Shown here piece by piece: positions 62,212-64,000 of a stretch of DNA of 64,000 nt (positions within the stretch are counted from its first letter, which is position 1; each line of letters opens with the position of its first letter). The notes beneath the pieces are model-generated. The model ran no database searches. It worked only from the letters and a program-made list of their open reading frames with translations, and had not been told where the DNA came from. Both the position numbers and the translations under genes were made by a program. Origin of the DNA: Echinarachnius parma (Eukaryota; Echinodermata; Echinoidea; Clypeasteroida; Echinarachniidae); the NCBI GenBank assembly GCA_037951105.1, contig JBAMJV010001343.1:1-64000 (forward strand), read 5' to 3'.

Positions 62212-64000
62212 GTTTTTTTTTTAAAAGAAAGTTGGGGGTGCGCCTTATACACGGAATTTTACGGTAATTATTTATTTATTTTGTAGGGCTGTACTCTGGG
62301 TATAGCATGCATACAAGCGTGCGCTGCACGGTACGGACCGATAATTTGCACCTAGGACCATATTGTACATTGGCCCACGTCGATGGGTTTTGGGGACCAT
62401 TTGGGACCTAGATAAAGTCTGTGCATAATGCCTATGTTTGCTTCTAAGGCTTAATCTTGATTTCATACTCACTGGAGTATCATCCTCTCCGTTGATGAGT
62501 AGCATGTAGCTCTTCTTTGGCAGGCCGGGAGCTCTCAATCCCAGAATAAACAGGGTGAGCGTTAACAGGTACCGCGCCAGCCACAGCCCGAACATGGCTT
62601 GATGAAACGGCGACTCCAGCGACCACCAGTAGTGAGGGCTCCCCCATGAGATGAACGCCAAATTCTCGTTGACAAACGCTAGCGCCCAAAACAGGAGGAG
62701 AATGACGCCGTGGCCGCGGGCGCGACTGGACGACAGGACCTTGGTGCGCTCCAGGGCGATGACGAAAATAGACACCAGGTAGGAGGCTATGTAGAAGCAT
62801 GTTCCAAGAGCGATGTCCCCCGTGAGCGCTTCGTCGAGGGAGGGGTAGATGACGATGCGGACCACGTACTGGGTCACCATGGCGATAGTCAGCGCCACCT
62901 GGATGTGGAACCATGTTGGGTTCGTGCGGAACCGTCGCTCCACGCTCATGGCACGCTTCCAGAAGACCAGCACCTGCATGGGGACAATGAACAGAGAGAT
63001 CCGATTAGTTAATTTTGTGTAGATATCATGGATCTGCATAATCAGCACTAAAACCTATGTTGCATCCACTAGAAACAATAGATACATCATACAATAATAT
63101 GACCATACTTGTGTGTATCAAAGGCAATGCACCTAGACAATGAGCTTATGCACAAGAGAAAGAGAAGATGAGTTTTCCATTTTTATTTTGTTGTTGTAAA
63201 TTTTTTTAAACTCAACCAAAATCACTTTGAGCTTTCACACATCTTTTTTACCTTGTTGTTTGACTTACAGAAGAATTAAATGGATTTTGACTTTCCAAAT
63301 GTCCCCCTCATTATGGAGATATTTAAGATATTTAAAATCAGACATTGATTTTTGCTGTTTTCATTGTGTAAATATTATTCTTTTTTTATGAAAATCTCAC
63401 ATATCATTCTCAAGAATCTTACAGTGATATTGGTATATTCATAGAAGTCTCAAATATTACTTTTTATAAATAATATAAAGTCAATGGATCACTTCTTAAT
63501 AATGATATAAAAAATGATTATCAATAATGTTGACAATAATATAATCTTCGGCTTTGAAACACATATTTCTAGAATGCAATGTATACTGTAAGTTTGCCAC
63601 ATACATTTATAAACCATACTGTATAAACCACAGGGGCTAGGAAGTCAGGTTCCTGCTATAAACTGCTCATTTTACTTCGAAATGAGCCTGAACAGTCGCT
63701 AACCGATCATAATTACATTACTCTGTGGACATCTCAGATCACAGAAATACACATTCATTTGACCCTTTGTTAGTGTTTGCATGTCCACATAACTTTCTTA
63801 TAACCCTTTAAAATGAGCCTGAATTAAATGAACAGTCTGGGTTATATCATAAATTTTACGATTTATTCTAACCGACCATAATTATCAACGCACCTGAACT
63901 CCTCCCATAATGACGACAATGAAGAACATGATGGACGAAACCAGGGTCTCCATGAAGCAACGGGACAGGCCATTGTCCACCCAAACCGGGGCTAGACTGG
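36747..64000 (-). CDS. ABCB6: ABCB6/HMT-1-type ABC half-transporter, 20 exons, N-terminal start off the window
   Basis: ABCB6 is an ATP-driven half-transporter that works as a homodimer in mitochondrial, endolysosomal or plasma membranes and has been linked to porphyrin and metal-complex transport; HMT-1 relatives give cadmium tolerance. Twenty exons with GT-AG borders sum to 824 codons plus TAG. Residues are counted from the first full codon. Residues 1-200: extra N-terminal membrane domain (TMD0); about 225-510: the six-helix core ([36 protein letters not shown]); 600-608: Walker [10 protein letters not shown]; 648: Q-loop; 704-708: LSGGE; 723-729: Walker B FVLLDE; 760: switch His in VVAHRLST. 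All catalytic residues are present. Human ABCB6 has 842 residues, so about 15-20 are missing. The match to human ABCB6 is from memory but extends across every exon. Confidence 0.97.
37320..37533 (-). mobile_element. CCTCCG-family repeat fragment at the start of ABCB6 intron 19
   Basis: Contains TGACCTCATGACCCCC, AATCCGTCAATTGGTTCTTG, GAGATAACGTGATCAC, an ACGTAC tail and GGACAACCCGAAAGCATAAT. It ends about 10 bp from the exon 19 donor. Confidence 0.75.
37547..37710 (-). CDS. ABCB6: ABCB6 exon 19 (D-loop, switch His)
   Basis: ATSALDT opens the exon straight after Walker [12 protein letters not shown] holds the switch His760; [13 protein letters not shown] follows. Donor GTGAGT. Confidence 0.97.
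39073..39185 (-). CDS. ABCB6: ABCB6 exon 18 (ABC signature, Walker B)
   Basis: [20 protein letters not shown] and FVLLDE are coded here. The ABC signature residues are LSGGE, and the catalytic Glu is the last codon. Donor GTAAGA. Confidence 0.97.
39544..39848. mobile_element. Family-6 palindromic MITE
   Basis: GCCCGGATTCCCAAAGGAGG at the left and CCTCCTTTGTGAATCCGGGC at the right; copy at 53743-54062. Confidence 0.85.
39929..40285 (-). mobile_element. CCTCCG-family element (GTGCACTCACGGAGTGC subtype) with inner hairpin
   Basis: GCACTCACGGAGTGCATACC at the left and CAACTTCGTTGGGCAGAGGT at the right. The interior contains a hairpin at 40033-40140 with arms starting GATCGCCCCCGTTACATACT. A homologue lies at 47750-48178. 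Confidence 0.75.
40411..40511 (-). CDS. ABCB6: ABCB6 exon 17 (helical subdomain)
   Basis: [20 protein letters not shown] codes the region between Q-loop and signature. Donor GTATGA. The intron that follows starts with repeat-like sequence containing AGGTCAAAGGTCA on the gene strand. Confidence 0.95.
41275..41348 (-). CDS. ABCB6: ABCB6 exon 16 (Q-loop)
   Basis: [20 protein letters not shown] contains Q-loop Gln648. Donor GTGAGT. Confidence 0.96.
41777..42034. mobile_element. Family-8 MITE (CAGGG end, GGCAAGTAAA body)
   Basis: CAGGGCACGACACTAGCACT at the left, TTAGTGTGGAGGCTTG at the right. Copies at 46832, 49168 and 51479. The CAGG start resembles hAT ends. Confidence 0.7.
42085..42189 (-). 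CDS. ABCB6: ABCB6 exon 15 (Walker A)
   Basis: [20 protein letters not shown] holds Walker A. The donor is GTAAGT at 42084 (an upstream GTAAAG would break the phase), giving 35 whole codons. Confidence 0.97.
42205..42613. mobile_element. Palindromic MITE abutting the exon 15 acceptor
   Basis: GGGTGGAATTCTCATCAACG at the left, CGTTGATGAGAATTACACCC at the right, with TTA on both sides. It begins about 15 bp from the exon 15 splice acceptor. Confidence 0.85.
42776..43078. mobile_element. hAT-like MITE with 8-bp target duplication
   Basis: CTAGGGGT repeated at 42768-42775 and 43079-43086. The ends TGGTGTTGTTGAT and ATCAACAGCACTA are inverted repeats. Contains a 20-bp-arm hairpin (CATGTTCATTCAAGTGACA). 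Confidence 0.85.
43368..43425 (-). CDS. ABCB6: ABCB6 exon 14
   Basis: [19 protein letters not shown], the strand just before Walker A. Donor GTAAGT. Confidence 0.95.
43833..44235 (+). mobile_element. Family-2 TTAA MITE
   Basis: TTAA AGTGATCCATTAATTTC at the left, AAGTTAGTGGATAAC TTAA at the right. Confidence 0.8.
44284..44461. mobile_element. MITE with CAGTCAAACCTGTC ends
   Basis: CAGTCAAACCTGTCTTAGTG at the left, ATACACAGGTTTGACTG at the right, TA at the outer edges as in Tc1/mariner-type elements. It ends 5-6 bp from the exon 13 donor. Confidence 0.75.
44474..44559 (-). CDS. ABCB6: ABCB6 exon 13
   Basis: [20 protein letters not shown] and SFYYNE mark the entry into the nucleotide-binding domain. 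Donor GTAAGT. MITEs lie within about 15 bp on both sides. Confidence 0.95.
44570..45030. mobile_element. Palindromic MITE upstream of exon 13
   Basis: Arms pair over about 200 bases (CCAACTTCAATTTCTTCTAT near 44712 with ATAGCCAAAATTGAAGTTGG near 44912). End positions are approximate. Confidence 0.65.
45447..45878 (-). mobile_element. Family-4 palindromic MITE, 432 bp
   Basis: GTGACCTTACACCACAAAAC at the left and its inverse at the right; ATAT on both sides. Same length as 3317-3748. Confidence 0.88.
46010..46110 (-). mobile_element. SINE-like segment related to 18085
   Basis: AACCTCTAAGCGCTATCATT, then GTGCACAATTTCCACTCCCT: the same parts as 18085-18235, reversed. Confidence 0.4.
46252..46621 (-). 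mobile_element. Family-1 TTAA MITE
   Basis: TTAA AGGGACTTAGTAACATTGTC at the left; CAACAAAGTTACTAGATGAC TTTAA at the right. Confidence 0.85.
46722..46785 (-). CDS. ABCB6: ABCB6 exon 12
   Basis: [20 protein letters not shown] links the membrane domain to the nucleotide-binding domain; human [20 protein letters not shown]. Donor GTAAGT. Confidence 0.96.
46832..46950. mobile_element. Family-8 MITE, truncated
   Basis: CAGGGCTCGACACCAGCAC at the left, AGTATACTTGCCC inside, end lost. Confidence 0.55.
47005..47200 (+). mobile_element. tRNA-derived SINE
   Basis: TGGCTTAGCGGTAAGGGC is an A box and GGTCCTGGGTTTGATAACTG a B box, spaced as in tRNA; an unrelated AT-rich tail follows. It is not a tRNA gene because arms do not pair. 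Confidence 0.65.
47390..47560 (-). mobile_element. Possible LINE 3' relic
   Basis: A minus-strand frame reads [17 protein letters not shown], like the WNSLPxxIR phrase near the C-terminus of many LINE reverse transcriptases. Upstream sequence is too decayed to confirm. Confidence 0.4.
47750..48178 (-). mobile_element. CCTCCG-family element at the start of ABCB6 intron 11
   Basis: GTGCACTCACGGAGTGCATA at the left, AACTTCGTTGGGCGGAGGTA at the right. It ends about 9 bp from the exon 11 donor. Confidence 0.8.
48194..48270 (-). CDS. ABCB6: ABCB6 exon 11
   Basis: [20 protein letters not shown] and FGTYY: the last core helix; human [20 protein letters not shown]. Donor GTAAAG. Confidence 0.96.
48397..48796 (+). 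mobile_element. Family-3-related TTAA MITE
   Basis: TTAA AGGGTTAGAACATC at the left, GGGGTGGTGGTTCCCT TTAA at the right. Interior shares GACTACTAAAACTATTACAT-type phrases with family 3. Confidence 0.6.
49085..49750 (-). pseudogene. Relic copies of ABCB6 exon 10 3' part, at least three
   Basis: Near 49095-49150, 49500-49620 and 49685-49745 the gene strand repeats GGTGGCTGA(C/T)GGCCCACTTA, a donor-like GTGAG(T/-) and GCTCCC. The copies at 49500 and 49685 are about 185 bp apart and very similar. They lack the exon's first part. Confidence 0.75.
49168..49432. mobile_element. Family-8 MITE
   Basis: CAGGCCTCAACACTAGCACT at the left, GTTAGTGTAGAGGCTTG at the right; AAATAAG on both sides. Confidence 0.75.
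49763..49910 (-). mobile_element. CCTCCG-family fragment (CTAGATGGATCTTCGACTGC end), intron 10
   Basis: Left end CTAGATGGATCTTCGACTGC then ATTATGCCTCCGCTAT; it breaks off at GATCTTGAGATATCAC, about 12-20 bp from the exon 10 donor. Confidence 0.75.
49932..50057 (-). CDS. ABCB6: ABCB6 exon 10
   Basis: [20 protein letters not shown] and [18 protein letters not shown]; human [20 protein letters not shown]. Donor GTGAGT. Confidence 0.96.
50133..50960 (+). mobile_element. Family-4 MITE split by a hAT-like element
   Basis: GTGACCTTACATAATACACC at the left; the body matches 3317-3748 but its right end is lost. Interrupted by 50327-50818. Confidence 0.75.
50327..50818. mobile_element. hAT-like element, 492 bp, 8-bp target duplication
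   Basis: CATTGAAT is repeated at 50319-50326 and 50819-50826. Ends TAGGCCCGAGTC and GACTCAGCCTTA; the phrase CCGGGACCCGATGG near the right end recurs in 59961-61303. No transposase. Confidence 0.85.
51349..51414 (-). CDS. ABCB6: ABCB6 exon 9
   Basis: [20 protein letters not shown]: human [20 protein letters not shown]. Donor GTAATA. Confidence 0.96.
51479..51740. mobile_element. Family-8 MITE, right end decayed
   Basis: CAGGACTTGACACTAGCACT at the left; GACAAGTAAAAATTGAT and CAACTCAATTTTTGCTCCAC inside. Confidence 0.6.
51849..51958 (-). CDS. ABCB6: ABCB6 exon 8
   Basis: [20 protein letters not shown] and [11 protein letters not shown]: human IVVTEWRTKFRRAMN and [10 protein letters not shown]. 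Donor GTGAGT. Confidence 0.97.
52470..52591 (-). CDS. ABCB6: ABCB6 exon 7
   Basis: [20 protein letters not shown] and [17 protein letters not shown]: two core helices. Donor GTAAGT. Confidence 0.97.
53087..53176 (-). CDS. ABCB6: ABCB6 exon 6
   Basis: [20 protein letters not shown] and GTTSINSLL: human [20 protein letters not shown]. Donor GTATAG. Confidence 0.97.
53743..54062. mobile_element. Family-6 palindromic MITE
   Basis: ATTCACAAAGGAGGTTTGT at the left, ACAAACCTCCTTTGTGAAT at the right; the outer GCCCGG part seen at 39544 is absent. Confidence 0.85.
54267..54671 (+). mobile_element. Family-2 MITE ending at a shared TTAA
   Basis: Its right end AATAGATCAC TTTAA shares the TTAA at 54668-54671 with the next element. 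A perfect 27-bp-arm hairpin is near 54405-54460. Confidence 0.75.
54668..55050 (+). mobile_element. Family-1 TTAA MITE
   Basis: TTAA AGGGATCTAGTAACTTTG at the left; AATGTTACTAGATCCCT TTAA at the right. The best preserved copy. Confidence 0.9.
55099..55201 (-). CDS. ABCB6: ABCB6 exon 5
   Basis: [20 protein letters not shown] and VRLFEHLH: human [20 protein letters not shown]. Donor GTAAGT. A partial copy of its first bases (AGGTCTTGGGTTGCTA) lies at about 55290-55325. Confidence 0.96.
55388..55760 (-). mobile_element. CCTCCG-family fragment, intron 4
   Basis: TAGATGGATCTTCGACTGC, then ATTATGCCTCCGCTATGATG and TGACCTTGACCATATGACCC. Confidence 0.7.
55865..56402 (+). mobile_element. Family-5 MITE, right end lost
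   Basis: TTAA AGGGGTAGTACAGTTTTG at the left; the right end stops after CAAAACTGAACTAC. Confidence 0.85.
56478..58449 (-). mobile_element. Large CCTCCG-family element filling ABCB6 intron 4
   Basis: Left end CTAGATGGATCTTCGACTGC near 56478; right end GGCAACTTCGTTACGGAGGC, ATAA at 58449. It includes the 151-bp tandem repeat 57640-58340 and an ACGTAC tract, and ends about 8 bp from the exon 4 donor. May be two joined copies. Confidence 0.7.
57640..58340 (-). repeat. 151-bp tandem repeat with DR1 motifs
   Basis: TGAGC(C/T) phrases start units at 57781, 57932, 58083 and 58234, exactly 151 bp apart. Three units carry TGACCTTTGACCTTTGACCT (first G replaced once), the reverse complement of overlapping AGGTCAAAGGTCA sites. 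Confidence 0.9.
58464..58553 (-). CDS. ABCB6: ABCB6 exon 4
   Basis: [20 protein letters not shown] and [10 protein letters not shown]: human FLKFLQGGGTGS. Donor GTAAGG. Confidence 0.95.
59337..59532 (-). CDS. ABCB6: ABCB6 exon 3
   Basis: [35 protein letters not shown] and [13 protein letters not shown]: the first core helix; human [20 protein letters not shown]. Acceptor ATGTACAG, donor GTACAG. Confidence 0.96.
59599..59960 (-). pseudogene. ABCB6 exon 3 relic copies 1, 2 and start of 3
   Basis: Copies of the first two thirds of exon 3 with acceptor-like ends: 59599-59702 and 59763-59880, then 59936-59960 which continues at 61304 after a transposon. Copy 2 has a stop in the fourth codon. Confidence 0.85.
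59961..61303. mobile_element. hAT-like element, 1343 bp, with giant palindrome
   Basis: GGCCAGAC is repeated at 59953-59960 and 61304-61311 (8 bp). Ends TAAGGCTGAGTC and GACTCAGCCTTA are exact inverted repeats. Positions 60427-60642 and 60660-60875 pair over 216 bases with only one mismatch that I saw. No transposase frame, so non-autonomous. Confidence 0.92.
61304..61402 (-). pseudogene. ABCB6 exon 3 relic copy 3, best preserved
   Basis: [20 protein letters not shown] reads with acceptor ATATACAG; split at WPK by the hAT-like element and lost beyond the CL codons. Confidence 0.85.
61967..62022. repeat. Perfect palindrome of about 56 bp
   Basis: ACTATGTTTTATTTGAGAAA pairs with TTTCTCAAATAAAACATAGT around TATATATA. 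Confidence 0.9.
62310..62410 (-). pseudogene. ABCB6 exon 3 relic copy 4, oldest
   Basis: GGTCCCAAATGGTCCCCAAA then ATCGACGTGGGCCAATGTAC aligns with exon 3 but is the most diverged of the set. Confidence 0.6.
62473..62973 (-). CDS. ABCB6: ABCB6 exon 2 (TMD0)
   Basis: 167 codons: hydrophobic helices, [20 protein letters not shown] and [20 protein letters not shown] (human [20 protein letters not shown] and [20 protein letters not shown]). Acceptor CCATGCAG, donor GTGAGT. Confidence 0.97.
63180..63490 (-). mobile_element. Family-2 MITE, reversed
   Basis: CCAAAATCACTTTGAGCTTT and CATATCATTCTCAAGAATCT, then TCAATGGATCACTTCTTAAT; compare 54267-54671. Confidence 0.6.
63894..64000 (-). CDS. ABCB6: ABCB6 exon 1 (partial, runs off the window)
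   Basis: 35 codons after two split bases: [20 protein letters not shown] matches human [20 protein letters not shown], which lies about 15 residues from the start Met. Donor GTGCGT. Confidence 0.93.

Overview
The window reads as a metazoan nuclear locus: AT-rich, GT-AG introns, short internal exons in kilobase introns, and a very high load of short palindromic DNA-transposon relics (MITEs). Repeat style and protein similarity suggest a marine invertebrate, probably a deuterostome such as an echinoderm; this is inference, and no marker fixes the species. I saw no rRNA, functional tRNA, CRISPR, or recognisable virus-derived element.

Region by region. (1) About 6.1-18.6 kb, plus strand: the 3' part of a gene coding for a caspase/legumain-fold (clan CD) protein. 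Five exons from 13900 to 17234 join in frame to 329 residues; a sixth probable exon lies at 6155-6276. The positions that hold catalytic His and Cys in active relatives read Ser and Ser, so it looks like a pseudopeptidase, with an EF-hand-like calcium loop across an exon junction. Partial relic copies of two exons lie just upstream of the real ones. (2) About 18.6-30 kb: no gene recognised; MITEs, a degenerate satellite-like array (25.7-28.05 kb), a long GAT tract and many C/G homopolymers. (3) About 30.3-30.84 kb, plus strand: two exons of a small gene ending in an MBD-like (methyl-CpG-binding-like) domain after an AT-hook-like stretch. (4) About 31-36.7 kb: tandem repeats split by MITEs. (5) 36.75-64.0 kb, minus strand: nearly all of ABCB6/HMT-1, an ABC half-transporter. 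Twenty exons were placed by splice sites; their lengths sum to exactly 824 codons plus a stop, with two bases of a split first codon at the window edge. Only the N-terminal start is missing.

The two well-supported genes are convergent (caspase-like to the right, ABCB6 to the left), with the MBD-like gene between them; nothing suggests they act in one pathway. The most unusual architecture concerns introns: partial exon duplications recur in both genes; a hAT-like element with a 216-bp near-perfect palindrome has split one relic exon; and a repeat family with CCTCCG-type ends lies just after the 5' splice site in five ABCB6 introns, always in one orientation. That family carries repeated direct-repeat-1 nuclear-receptor motifs. 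At least six terminal types of MITE sit in TTAA targets, often nested in each other, which gives a relative insertion history.
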